From: an uncultured Thermofilaceae archaeon
Lineage (GTDB): Archaea; Thermoproteota; Thermoprotei; Thermofilales; Thermofilaceae
NCBI GenBank assembly: GCA_938036345.1
Contig: CALHPJ010000021.1
Span: 1 to 55,852 of the forward strand
Direction of reading: 5' to 3'
Length of the DNA: 55,852 nucleotides
The translations under genes were made by a program, and so were the position numbers. The notes under the pieces were generated by a model. The model saw only the letters and a list, made by a program, of their open reading frames with translations. It did not search any database and was not told the DNA's origin. Position 1 is the stretch's first letter. Every line of letters starts with the position of its first letter. Shown piece after piece: positions 16,150 through 24,222 of this stretch.

Positions 16150-17479
16150 TCAGGGGTCTCCCAATGCCCACATAGGCTACGCCCGGCGGCGGCTCCTTCC
16201 ACCCCCCTAGAACTAAGCGCCCGTCAACTACCCCGAGCCTCCCTGCCCCGGATAGCTCCTTGAGTGCGGCCAGCGTAAGGTTGGAGTACTCGGGATGGTC
16301 TGTCGCGAGTACTAGGACGTCGGCACCCCTTACCGCCTCCCCTATCTCCTTGGTGAGCTGTATGGCGAGGGAGGCGAGTGTCTCGTCCCGCTCAACATAG
16401 GGATCGTGAACTTTTTCGACGGAGTAACCCTTCTTCAACAGGTTGTCGATTAAATCGTACGTGGGGGAAAGCCTCGTATCATCCACCCCACCCCTGAAGG
16501 CTAGCCCTAGGATAGCGACCTTAGGCTCCTTCAACCCCAGCTCGCTGACCACCAAGTCCACCAGGCTTGCGGTGTAACCCGGCATTGCCAAGTTGGCTTC
16601 CCTGGCCAGTTCCACCAAAGGTAGACTCACGTTGAGTTTCCTGCCAGCGTGTAAGAGGAAGTGGGGGTAAACGGGGATGCAGTACCCGCCCACACCGGCG
16701 CCCGGCATATGTAGGTGGCAGTACGGCTGGCTGTTCGCCGCTTCCCTAACCTCGATGTAGTCGACACCCAGCTTTGTGCAGAGCTTCGCTAGCTCGTTAG
16801 CTAGGGCAATGTTCACGTCGCGGTACACGCCCTCTGCCAGCTTCTCCAGCTCCGCGGCAGTGGGGCTGCTGAGCTCGATCACTCCCCGTTTAGCCACTCT
16901 CGAGTAGACGTCCTTTGCGGCCCTGGCGCTTTTGGGACCCACTCCCGCCACGATTTTCGGGTAATGCTCCTCGATATCCTGCACCGACCTCCCAATGTAA
17001 ACTCTCTCTGGGCTGTAGGCTAGGAGCAGCTCCTCTTCAACGCGTAGGCCGCTCGCCTCCTCCAAAGCCGGTTTTACAACCTCCATCGTGGTACCCGGCG
17101 GCACCGAGGATTCGACTATTACTAGGTCGCCCTCTTCGGCCCCCATGCCGATGGCTTCCGCGGCTGCTTTAAGCCTTGAAAAATCCGGCTCGTGGAGGGG
17201 GGTTAAGTAAACCGGAACTGTAACGATTTTAACTCTGCATCGCCGCGAGGCGGCTACCCCATCCGTAGTAGCGTCGAAAAGCCCGGCGCGTAAACCCTGC
17301 AGCAGTGCCTCTCTCACCTTTTCTTCGACGTGCTTCACCACACCCGCCTTAACCTCGCGAACCACGTTTTCCGAGGAATCGACTCCTACGACGTTGAACC
17401 CAGCCCTCAACATCACCGATGCAACGGCCTTACCCACGTAACCCAATCCGTATACAGCCAGCGAGCGCTCCCTGCTCAT
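16139..17479 (-). CDS. wecC: UDP-sugar 6-dehydrogenase (UDP-ManNAc dehydrogenase type)
   Basis: 446 residues from ATG 17479; the frame extends to 17587 but the CCATAAATACG TATA box at about 17504-17514 lies inside that extension. Two-step NAD-dependent oxidation of a UDP-hexose(amine) to the uronate. Rossmann motif GLGYVGKAV at the N-terminus, SSVPPGTT, the central helix LAEGVYRDVNIALANELAKLC, catalytic Cys in GVGGYCIPVYPHFL, and C-terminal domain GLAFRGGVDDTR.SPTYD.I. The PVYPHFL pattern suits the ManNAc/GlcNAc (WecC/WbpA) branch better than glucose. It supplies acidic sugars for surface glycans. Confidence 0.85.
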   Translation of the reverse strand: MSRERSLAVYGLGYVGKAVASVMLRAGFNVVGVDSSENVVREVKAGVVKHVEEKVREALLQGLRAGLFDATTDGVAASRRCRVKIVTVPVYLTPLHEPDFSRLKAAAEAIGMGAEEGDLVIVESSVPPGTTMEVVKPALEEASGLRVEEELLLAYSPERVYIGRSVQDIEEHYPKIVAGVGPKSARAAKDVYSRVAKRGVIELSSPTAAELEKLAEGVYRDVNIALANELAKLCTKLGVDYIEVREAANSQPYCHLHMPGAGVGGYCIPVYPHFLLHAGRKLNVSLPLVELAREANLAMPGYTASLVDLVVSELGLKEPKVAILGLAFRGGVDDTRLSPTYDLIDNLLKKGYSVEKVHDPYVERDETLASLAIQLTKEIGEAVRGADVLVLATDHPEYSNLTLAALKELSGAGRLGVVDGRLVLGGWKEPPPGVAYVGIGRPLIKG

Positions 17480-17573
17480 CGCAATCGCGTTAGAGTTGCC
17501 CGTATTTATGGGGTGTGCTGCCAGCAGCGGAAATAATATGTAGATAAAGTTGCCGTGCTGTGGAGACCCCTCT

Positions 17574-18248
17574 TCAGAGCTTAACAATGTATTCCTTGCG
17601 CGGAACCGGGATTATGACTTCAGCTTTACTGCTCAGCAACCCCTCAACCTGCTTAGCTTCCTCCTCGCTGCAGTGGATTGGTACGACATACCGGGCTTCC
17701 AAGTCCAACGCCATTCGTACAGAGGACTCCGGGTTAGCGAAGGAAGACCCCCCTGCTGGAAGGAAGGCCAGCTGCGCCTTCAGCTTCGAGAGCGGTACGT
17801 AACCCGTGTCCCCCGCGAATAGGAAGGAAGGCCCCCAGGTTACGTAGTATAGGTTGACGGGAACCTCGTGCTTCCCCTCAATGGCGAACACCCTGAGCGG
17901 GCCGATTCTAACCCCTCTCCGGGGCAGCAGCTCTACAAGCCTAATTGAGGGGACGAAATCTGCCACCTCTTTGCATACCTCGCTTGTCCCTATGAGCAAA
18001 GCACCTTTCATGCTGACCAGCTTCATCGCGGTTCTAGCGTGGAAATGGTCGTCTAGAGACTGCGTGAACAGCACCGCGACCGGGCTGGGAAGCGCGGCGA
18101 TTTCCTCGTCTGAAAGTAGGTCGCCTGGGTCGAATACTAGCGTGTAACCCTGAGCTGAAACTACAACGCACGCCCCACCTCGGTAGGAGAAGGCGACCCC
18201 GCTAACCGGCTCCGAAGCGACCCCGGCCAAGCAACCCCCGGTATGCAC
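17574..18248 (-). CDS. Metallo-beta-lactamase-fold protein, divergent metal site
   Basis: About 224 residues from GTG 18248 (open to 18338, but that would cross the promoter). UlaG/YqjP-like fold: the strand GYTLVFDPGD, then TQSLDDHFHARTA where family members have THxHxDH, then IEGKHEVPVN, FAGDTGY and a late PIHC. DHFH and the later His/Asp residues remain but the first His pair is missing, so metal binding may be partial. Divergent from the DegT aminotransferase gene. Confidence 0.72.
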   Translation of the reverse strand: MHTGGCLAGVASEPVSGVAFSYRGGACVVVSAQGYTLVFDPGDLLSDEEIAALPSPVAVLFTQSLDDHFHARTAMKLVSMKGALLIGTSEVCKEVADFVPSIRLVELLPRRGVRIGPLRVFAIEGKHEVPVNLYYVTWGPSFLFAGDTGYVPLSKLKAQLAFLPAGGSSFANPESSVRMALDLEARYVVPIHCSEEEAKQVEGLLSSKAEVIIPVPRKEYIVKL

Positions 18249-18284
18249 TTCCAAAGGGAACGATTTTAGTTTAACGCAATCAGC

Positions 18285-18297
18285 AAGATTTAATATG
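18285..18297. promoter_or_regulatory. Shared A/T box between the MBL and DegT genes
   Basis: GATTTAATATG on the plus strand reads CATATTAAATC on the minus strand. It lies 31-41 nt upstream of ATG 18328, and a second GTTAAACTA box at about 18266-18276 suits the minus-strand gene. The boxes argue that the longer forms of both reading frames are not used. Confidence 0.45.
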
Positions 18298-18327
18298 TTC
18301 CTGATTCCGCGTGAGCCAGGGTTCCGG

Positions 18328-19443
18328 ATGCGGAACATACCGGTGGTTAAACCCCTATTGGACGATGAGGAGCTCGCGGCGGTGAAAAGGGTACTTGAAA
18401 GCGGTATAATTGCTCACGGCCCCGAGGTAGAGGCGTTCGAAAGGGAGTTCGCAGAGTACATAGGTGTCGAGTACGCTATCGCCGTGGCTAACGGCACGGC
18501 CGCGTTGGATTTGGTGCTTAAAGCCTACGGCGTCTCCAGCGGGGACGAGGTGGTAACCACGCCGTTCACGTTCATTGCCACTGCCAACGCCGTGCTCTAC
18601 CAAGGCGCTAAACCCGTTTTTGCCGACATAGACCCCAGGACATTTAACATAGACCCTAGCAGCGTACTGGAGGTTATAACCCCCAGGACTAGGGCTGTGA
18701 TAGCTGTGCACCTTTACGGCCAGCCCGCGGACATGAAGGCGCTTAGGGAGATTGCAGAGGACCACAAGCTGGCGTTAATCGAGGACGCCGCTCAAGCCCA
18801 CGGCGCGGAGTTCATGGGTGTTAAAGCTGGCGCGCTTGGCGACACCGCCATATTCAGCTTTTACGCTACGAAGAACATGACAACCGGGGAGGGAGGCATG
18901 GTTGTAACAAACGACGGGGGGGTGGCGGAGCGGGTTAAACTGCTCAGGGACCACGGGCAGGCGGAGAAATACCTCCACGTTGAACTCGGATACAACTTGC
19001 GAATGACCAGCATACAAGCTGCAATAGGGCGCGTACAGCTAAGAAAGCTCGACAGATTCAACGAGGCTAGGAGGAGGAACGCCAAGGAGCTGAGCGAGCG
19101 GTTATCCAAGGTACCGGGAGTGGAGGTCCCCTACGAGGACCCCCGAGTAAAGCACGTCTACCACCAGTACGTAATACGCGTAAATGACGAGTATCCCCTC
19201 ACCAGGGACGAGCTCAGGGAGTACCTTAGAGACAAGGGTATCGGCACGGCTGTGCACTACCCGCTGCCTATTTTCCAGCAACCCTTGTACAAGAGGCTGG
19301 GCTACCCCCAGGATATATGCCCCAACGCCATCGAAGCCAGCAGGAGAGTCCTCAGCCTGCCGGTTCACCCGGCTTTAACCCCGGAGGATCTACGCTACAT
19401 ATGTGACTGCATAGCGCAGGCCGCCGAGGCAGCGCGGCGGTAA
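18328..19443 (+). CDS. DegT/DnrJ/EryC1 family sugar aminotransferase
   Basis: 371 residues from ATG 18328. PLP-dependent transfer of an amino group to a keto-sugar nucleotide. N-terminal VKPLLDDEELAAVKRVLESG.IAHGPEVEAFE, the GT-AALDL substrate loop, the EDAAQAHGA acid motif, and PLP lysine in FSFYATKNMTTGEGGMV (about 185). C-terminal GIGTAVHYPLP and the final cysteine-containing LPVHPALT complete the family pattern. Next to the UDP-sugar dehydrogenase it probably makes an aminated uronate for surface glycans. Confidence 0.9.
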   Translation: MRNIPVVKPLLDDEELAAVKRVLESGIIAHGPEVEAFEREFAEYIGVEYAIAVANGTAALDLVLKAYGVSSGDEVVTTPFTFIATANAVLYQGAKPVFADIDPRTFNIDPSSVLEVITPRTRAVIAVHLYGQPADMKALREIAEDHKLALIEDAAQAHGAEFMGVKAGALGDTAIFSFYATKNMTTGEGGMVVTNDGGVAERVKLLRDHGQAEKYLHVELGYNLRMTSIQAAIGRVQLRKLDRFNEARRRNAKELSERLSKVPGVEVPYEDPRVKHVYHQYVIRVNDEYPLTRDELREYLRDKGIGTAVHYPLPIFQQPLYKRLGYPQDICPNAIEASRRVLSLPVHPALTPEDLRYICDCIAQAAEAARR

Positions 19444-19752
19444 TGCGGAAAGCTGCAGCGGGATTCGAAGTTGCATGCTGGAAGAGAGTGCTCTCGCCTC
19501 CATTCCAGTGCTTAAATCGCATCGAGGAATGGGGGAAGCGCAGGCAACTATTTTATAGTTTGAGCCGCGCAGTCCGAAAACGTGCCGTGCTCGACAAGCG
19601 GAGAGCTTAACATAAGCATACGTAACGGGATTTAACCCTTTAGCTATAGGAGGCCGCTCTTCGCTAGGAAAGCTATCCCGTTTTTAAAAGTTTATACCTC
19701 TCTGGACGCGCTAAAACGTGCAAAAACGCTATACCCGATCGTTGTCTCCTCG
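19444..19752. other. Gap before the first glycosyltransferase, with leftover open frame
   Basis: 309 bp without a complete gene. The left half shows nothing I can name. From about 19635 (after an in-frame TAA at 19632-19634) to 19752 the frame of the downstream glycosyltransferase stays open with plausible protein sequence (…IPFLKVYTSLDALKR…), but without ATG, GTG or TTG. It also contains a TTTTTAAAAGTTTATA A/T-rich box at 19680-19697. Confidence 0.5.
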
Positions 19753-20748
19753 GTGTTTAAACTTTCGAAAGTCGAGAGCGTGTTTTCTAAGAGAAGTAGG
19801 AGCGGCGGAGACCATTATGTTACCGCTCTACTCCACGATGCACTAAACTCCGCATACCTAGGTGGCATTACCGCAGACGCGGTAATAGCGTTGAACCCGT
19901 ACCTAGGGTCGAGGCGCATATGGGGCGACCGCGCTGTAGTCATCGATTGGATGGATGTCTGGATGTGGCCGCGGGATGAGATTAACCCGCTCGACGTACA
20001 GACCGTCCAGGAAGCCGAGGGGGTGGTCTTCTGGAGCAGGCCGATGATGGAGATCATGTCGCGAAGGATCAAAATTAGGCGTTCAGTCTATGTTCCGTAC
20101 GGGATCGACTCTTCGAGCTTCAATCCACCAAGGTTTGGAAAACCGGGTTACTTCAGAAGGAAGTACGGCCTTAGCGGTCGCTTTATTTTCTTTTACAGCG
20201 GCGTTTTATGGAGGGTTGAGGGAGTGGATTTGCAGGGGACTGATAAATTGCTGAAGGCGTTCGCTTACGCTAGCGGCAAGATACAAAAAGCCGTGCTTGT
20301 TCTCCAGGTATCGAAGATCGACACGCAAACCTATAGGTTGATTCGCGAGCTGAAGATCCACGGTAAAATCAAGTTGATCGGCGCCCTACCTTACGCTAGT
20401 TTTGAGAGACAAAGCGCTTTTGCCGCGGCCGACGTGCTGGTGGCACCTACTAGCAGGCATCCAATCGCGTACTACGCTGAGCGAATAAAGCTCTTCCAGT
20501 ACATGGCTGCAGGAAAAGCGATACTCGCCGAGCGGTCGGCTGGCTCTTTGAGCGCTCTCGGGGGCTCGGCGCTATACGTAGACCTGGATGACGTGGAGGG
20601 GTTAGCCGACTCCATGGTGGAACTTTACTCTAATAAGGAGCTGAGAGAGGAGTTGAGCGCTAGAGCCATGGAGAGAGCCAAGCTTTTCGAATGGGATAAG
20701 CTGGCGCCGGTTTACAGGGATTTCATACTTTCCGCGGCAAACAGTTAA
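19753..20748 (+). CDS. GT-B glycosyltransferase, N-terminus probably incomplete
   Basis: 331 residues from GTG 19753. C-terminal half has the family 1/4 features: FIFFYSGVLWRVEG.DLQGTDKLLKAF, IKLIGALPYAS, AAADVLVAPTSRHPIAYYAERIKLFQYMAAGKAILA and a final ALYVDLDDVEGLADSM. The N-terminal Rossmann lobe is short and seems to start in the middle of its first strand; reading upstream in frame restores a likely strand (TLYPIVVSS) but no start codon. Either an unusual start is used or the 5' end has decayed. Cytoplasmic or membrane-peripheral sugar transfer in surface-glycan assembly is inferred from context. Confidence 0.7.
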   Translation: MFKLSKVESVFSKRSRSGGDHYVTALLHDALNSAYLGGITADAVIALNPYLGSRRIWGDRAVVIDWMDVWMWPRDEINPLDVQTVQEAEGVVFWSRPMMEIMSRRIKIRRSVYVPYGIDSSSFNPPRFGKPGYFRRKYGLSGRFIFFYSGVLWRVEGVDLQGTDKLLKAFAYASGKIQKAVLVLQVSKIDTQTYRLIRELKIHGKIKLIGALPYASFERQSAFAAADVLVAPTSRHPIAYYAERIKLFQYMAAGKAILAERSAGSLSALGGSALYVDLDDVEGLADSMVELYSNKELREELSARAMERAKLFEWDKLAPVYRDFILSAANS

Positions 20749-20769
20749 GCGTCTCCTTTAGGTGAACCC

Positions 20770-21030
20770 ATGAAAAACATGCCCACGGTAAGCGTCATAG
20801 TCCTCTCAAAAAATAACGGGAGAACCCTTGGGCAAACTCTGCTTAGCATTCTCAAGTCGAGAACCCCTCCGGGTTGGTATAAGGAGGTCGTGGTGGTGGA
20901 CGCCCACAGCAGCGATGACACCCCCGCAATTTTGTCGCTTTTCGGGGAGTATGTTAAAGTGGTATACGACGAGGGTAAAGGGATCGGTATAGCTAGGAAC
21001 CTCGGTGTAATTTCAGCTGGGGCGATATGA
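20770..21030 (+). pseudogene. Family-2 glycosyltransferase, fragment 1 (N-terminal)
   Basis: 86 codons with the GT-A start: PTVSVIVLSKNNGRTLGQTLLSIL, VVVVDAHSSDDTPAI and GIARNLGV. The frame ends in TGA at 21028-21030 just before the conserved D-x-D strand. The following protein sequence (MICFVDADCVV) is in another frame; restoring one base in the GGGG run at 21019-21022 joins them. The ATG of fragment 2 overlaps this stop as ATGA. Confidence 0.75.
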
Positions 21031-21242
21031 TATGTTTCGTAGACGCCGATTGCGTTGTCGGTCCAGAGCACTTTGCAAGGATTATTCAGGCCATCGAAGA
21101 AGGGGCTGACTTAGTTGACGTCAAAGAATGCAGTGGACCTTCAGAGACGCTACTAGAGAAGATAGAAAGCATCATATGGGCTAAAGGGCGTGCCTATTCC
21201 GAGGAGCTGAGGAAAAATCGATGTTTCGCCAGGGGGCTTTGA
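21027..21242 (+). pseudogene. Family-2 glycosyltransferase, fragment 2 (DxD region)
   Basis: 71 codons beginning with MICFVDADCVVGPEHF, which contains the metal-binding DAD of GT-A enzymes. It ends in TGA at 21240-21242; removing one G from the GGGGG run at 21232-21236 continues into fragment 3 as ARGFEKVKGFW. Fragments 1 and 3 are in the same frame, so the two changes cancel. Confidence 0.75.
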
Positions 21243-21246
21243 AAAA

Positions 21247-21690
21247 GTGAAAGGTTTCTGGCATTACCCACCGTACGGCGGCGACGACTTAGATTTTAGC
21301 TATAGAGTGCACAGGGCTGGCTTTAAGATCAAGGTCATTGAGTCCCCAGGTACTTACGGCAGGTTCAGGAGGGGTATCCGGGAGCTAATGAAACAGCAGT
21401 TCGGTTGGGGGAGGGGCTACGCGCACGTAATCGCGAGGTACAGGAATGAGGAGTCTTTTTGGAAGCGCTACAGGTGGAGCAGGGCCGTGTATCTGTTGCT
21501 CAACGACTTCGCGTACCTTTGTCCCATGCTGGCGGCCATGCTGGCGCCGCTCAAAGGCTTGCTCCTAGCTCTCCGGCTAGGCAATTGGCAGCTGTTACCC
21601 TACTGGGTACTACGTCGGTACGCCTTCCTCTTCGGCATGCTGATAGAATTGCGGAACGCATTCACGTCCCAGGGCAGTACTGGTAGTTGA
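21247..21690 (+). pseudogene. Family-2 glycosyltransferase, fragment 3 (C-terminal)
   Basis: 147 codons. Starts with the acceptor-binding GGDDLDFSYRVHRAGFKI (the ED/DD motif of family 2), then a basic RGIRELMKQQFGWGRGYA helix and two hydrophobic segments at the C-terminus, as in membrane-associated archaeal family-2 enzymes. With fragments 1 and 2 the restored protein would be about 305 residues. If translated separately, no fragment has a full active site. Confidence 0.75.
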
Positions 21691-21898
21691 GCTCCGTACA
21701 CTACAAGCCGCCGCAAGCCAGCACCGCATCTCGACACGCGAAAGAATGGACGCGCCATGCTGGACAACGATTTCCTATAAATTCGATACGGGGCTTTTTC
21801 AAATGATTTAACCTGAGTACCCGCTACTTGAGTCGCAGCGGCCCGATGTCCTGTGCTGCGGGAAAAACATATGGGCGCTTTAGGGAGGCGGGTTAGGC

Positions 21899-22183
21899 AT
21901 GGACATCTTAATGGTGAGTCCCAAGGTATCAGGTATAGGGGGCGTAGCTCGCCACGTCACGGCGCTCGTTAAAAGGCTGAGGGAGAATAGGGGCTTCCTG
22001 GTCGATGTCATTTCCGTGGAGAATACGCCGCATCTACCGGTGAAAGGGCTGTATAATCCCAGCTTCTCCGCCACATCGGCTTTGAAAGCTTTATGGCGGC
22101 GTCTCAAAGGTAAACACTACGACGTGGCTCACGGCACAACCTCCCTACATGGTTATGCGTTAAACTGGCTCCTGCGAGCGTGA
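21899..22183 (+). pseudogene. GT-B glycosyltransferase, N-terminal half
   Basis: 94 codons from ATG 21899, with GGAGG about 11 nt upstream. Shows the classical donor/acceptor lobe start MDILMVSPKVSGIGGVARHVTALVKRLRE and YDVAHGTTSLHGYAL, then TGA at 22181-22183. The following half begins with an overlapping GTG (GTGA). A one-base change near 22170-22180 would join the halves into one 350-residue enzyme. It could be a true two-subunit split as in Alg13/Alg14, but neighbouring broken genes favour decay. Confidence 0.7.
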
Positions 22184-22944
22184 AAGTCCTCACGCAGCAC
22201 GGCGTTTACTCCGAAAGCATTCGGCTGCTCTACGGCAACCTTGCCGGCAGCCTCGCCGAGGGTTTAGAACTCGCCGCTGTTAAGAGAGTGGACGCATTAA
22301 CCTGCGTCTCCGGTCCCGCGTGCAAGCACTATGAGGAAATGGGTGCTCGGGTGCGGTTTATTCCCAACGCTGTAGACTTCCAAGAACTACCGAAGGATAA
22401 GCTTAGGTTGTTCGAGAGGCAAGTGACGTACGCGAGAAGGCTAAGCTACGAGAAAGGGTTTGATGTGCTTCTTAAAGCAGCCGAGTTTTTGGATCCCCGT
22501 GTTCACGTCGTTATTCTGGGATCCGGGCTTAGAAAACTGGAGGAGGAGGCGCGTGCGTTGTCGAAAAAATTGCCGAACTTCCACTACCTCGGCTACAGAC
22601 CTCACGAGGAAACTCTCAAGGTGATCGCCGGCAGCGATTTGTTAGTCCTTCCCTCAAGGGTCGAGGGACTTCCAACGGTGATACTGGAAGCCATGGCGCT
22701 GAAAGTGCCTATCCTTGCCAGCAAAATACCCGGGGTTCTCGACGTCGTAGACGAGGGCTGCGCCGTTCTAGTAGAGCCGGGGGAGCCGGTTGCACTGGCC
22801 AAGGCGATTAACATGTTTGTCGAAGAATATCCTAGGGAACTGCTCGAAAAAGCGTACGCAAGGGTTAGAGAGAGGTTTGACTGGGATGTTGTAGCCGAAG
22901 AATACGTGAGGCTGTACGAAGAGCTACTCTCCGAGAAAAACTGA
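22180..22944 (+). CDS. GT-B glycosyltransferase, C-terminal half
   Basis: 254 codons. Contains CVSGPACKHYEEMGARVRFIPNAVD, VTYARRLSYEKGFDVLLKA, FHYLGYRPHEETLKVIAGSDLLVLPSRVEGLPTVILEAMALK and LVEPGEPVALAKAI: the complete nucleotide-sugar-binding lobe with the E-x7-E motif of family 4. It starts with GTG inside the GTGA overlap with the N-terminal half. The ribosome could re-initiate here, so expression of two half-proteins is possible. Confidence 0.75.
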   Translation: MKVLTQHGVYSESIRLLYGNLAGSLAEGLELAAVKRVDALTCVSGPACKHYEEMGARVRFIPNAVDFQELPKDKLRLFERQVTYARRLSYEKGFDVLLKAAEFLDPRVHVVILGSGLRKLEEEARALSKKLPNFHYLGYRPHEETLKVIAGSDLLVLPSRVEGLPTVILEAMALKVPILASKIPGVLDVVDEGCAVLVEPGEPVALAKAINMFVEEYPRELLEKAYARVRERFDWDVVAEEYVRLYEELLSEKN

Positions 22945-23066
22945 CTGGTTCGAGGGAAATGCGGTGAAAGAGGGTTGCCTGCCGCTTTTTCCCTTTAATC
23001 GCCCCAGCGGTGATATTGAGTAACGTTAAAGGCTTATACCTCTCGCCTCCGCTCTTCTCGGGGAAA

Positions 23067-23759
23067 ATGTTCCAAGTAGACCTCACATTAGTCGAACGGT
23101 TAAAGAGGGTCAGAGTAGCTGATGTCGTTGACGCGCTTGATCGCTATGGGTACCATGATAGGATTCTCATCTCGAGGGAAATACGACCGCTTTATCCCGG
23201 TATCAGGATGGCTGGCCACGCTTTGACCGTGCAGACTAGGAGAGCGAGGGAGGAAATCCCTTCGATGAGCCCGGAGGAATGGGAAAAGTACGCCGGGGAA
23301 TGGTATAACAAGAGGGCTAACTACGAACTCTTTATGAAGTACGCCGGCCCCGGCATCGTGATTACTGTTAACTCGGCTGAGTGCCCGGACGTCGGCTTCT
23401 GGGGCTCTAACGTGGGTTTACAGGCAAAAGCCAAGGGTGTAGAGGGCGTGGTAATAGATGGGGGATGCAGAGATACGGGGGAGATACGGCTCCTGCAAAT
23501 ACCTGTCTTCTGCAGAACCCACGGCAGAACAGAGGTTGTCGGCCGGCTTGAGATACCCCCTGACGGCGTGAATATACCAGTGACGATAGGAGGGGTAACA
23601 GTCTACCCTGGCGACATCGTAGTTGGTGACGATGACGGACTCGTCGTGGTACCGAGGGACATAGCAGATAAAGTGGTTGAAAAGGCGGAGAAGCAACTTG
23701 AAGCCGATAGAATGGCGCAAAAACCCCTTTTAGAAAAACTGGGTTTACGGCTCGCGTAG
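23067..23759 (+). CDS. RraA-like protein (HMG/CHA aldolase or RNase-regulator fold)
   Basis: 230 residues from ATG 23067; the frame opens at 23010, but a TTAAAGGCTTATAC box at about 23024-23037 lies in between. The RraA fold is visible: VADVVDALDRYG, MAGHALTV, GPGIVITVNSAE, WGSNVGLQAKAKGVEGVVIDGGCRDTGEI, PVFCRTHGRTEVVGR, VYPGDIVVGDDDGLVVVPRD. In this family the G-x20-R-D-x2 pattern marks oxaloacetate decarboxylase/4-hydroxy-4-methyl-2-oxoglutarate aldolase activity; R and D are present here. A role in RNA decay is unlikely in an archaeon without RNase E. Confidence 0.82.
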   Translation: MFQVDLTLVERLKRVRVADVVDALDRYGYHDRILISREIRPLYPGIRMAGHALTVQTRRAREEIPSMSPEEWEKYAGEWYNKRANYELFMKYAGPGIVITVNSAECPDVGFWGSNVGLQAKAKGVEGVVIDGGCRDTGEIRLLQIPVFCRTHGRTEVVGRLEIPPDGVNIPVTIGGVTVYPGDIVVGDDDGLVVVPRDIADKVVEKAEKQLEADRMAQKPLLEKLGLRLA

Positions 23760-23769
23760 GGTGCCTTAA

Positions 23770-24207
23770 GTGGAGTACTTTAAGGTGAAAACCACCGGCA
23801 ATGTGCTTGTAGTAAGGCTGGATCCCGGGGACTTTGTGCTGGAGAGCCTAAGGGAACTGGCCAAAAAGGAGGGGCTTAACGACGCGGTGATAGTGTCGGG
23901 TATCGGGACACTCGATAAGTGCGTGCTACACATGGTAACAACTACGGGCTACCCGCCCAAGGAGTACTACAGGGCATGGGACGGTGAGCCGTTAGAGCTA
24001 GTATCCCTCTCGGGAATCATAGCGGGCGGTGAGCCGCACCTTCACGCCGTAGTCTCAGATACAGAAAAAGCCTACGCGGGCCACCTGGAAGAGGGGTGCA
24101 GAGTACTTTACCTTGCGGAAATCGTTGTGGTTGAATTCGAAAACTGCGGGCTAGCCCGCGTTGCGGATGAAAAAGGTATAAGGAAACTTAGAAGAAAAAC
24201 AGAATAA
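23770..24207 (+). CDS. PPC/DUF296-domain protein
   Basis: 145 residues from GTG 23770, ten bases after the RraA-like gene and probably co-transcribed. The PPC fold is recognised by RLDPGDFVLESLRELAKKEGLNDAVIVSGIGTLDKC, the middle PLELVSLSGIIA and GEPHLHAVVSD...AYAGHLEEGCRVLYLAEIVV, where H-x-H and the later His form a possible metal site. Archaeal members are stand-alone trimers of unknown role; the plant relatives bind AT-rich DNA through a separate hook that is absent here. Confidence 0.85.
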   Translation: MEYFKVKTTGNVLVVRLDPGDFVLESLRELAKKEGLNDAVIVSGIGTLDKCVLHMVTTTGYPPKEYYRAWDGEPLELVSLSGIIAGGEPHLHAVVSDTEKAYAGHLEEGCRVLYLAEIVVVEFENCGLARVADEKGIRKLRRKTE

Positions 24208-24222
24208 TTGCTAAAATGAAAA

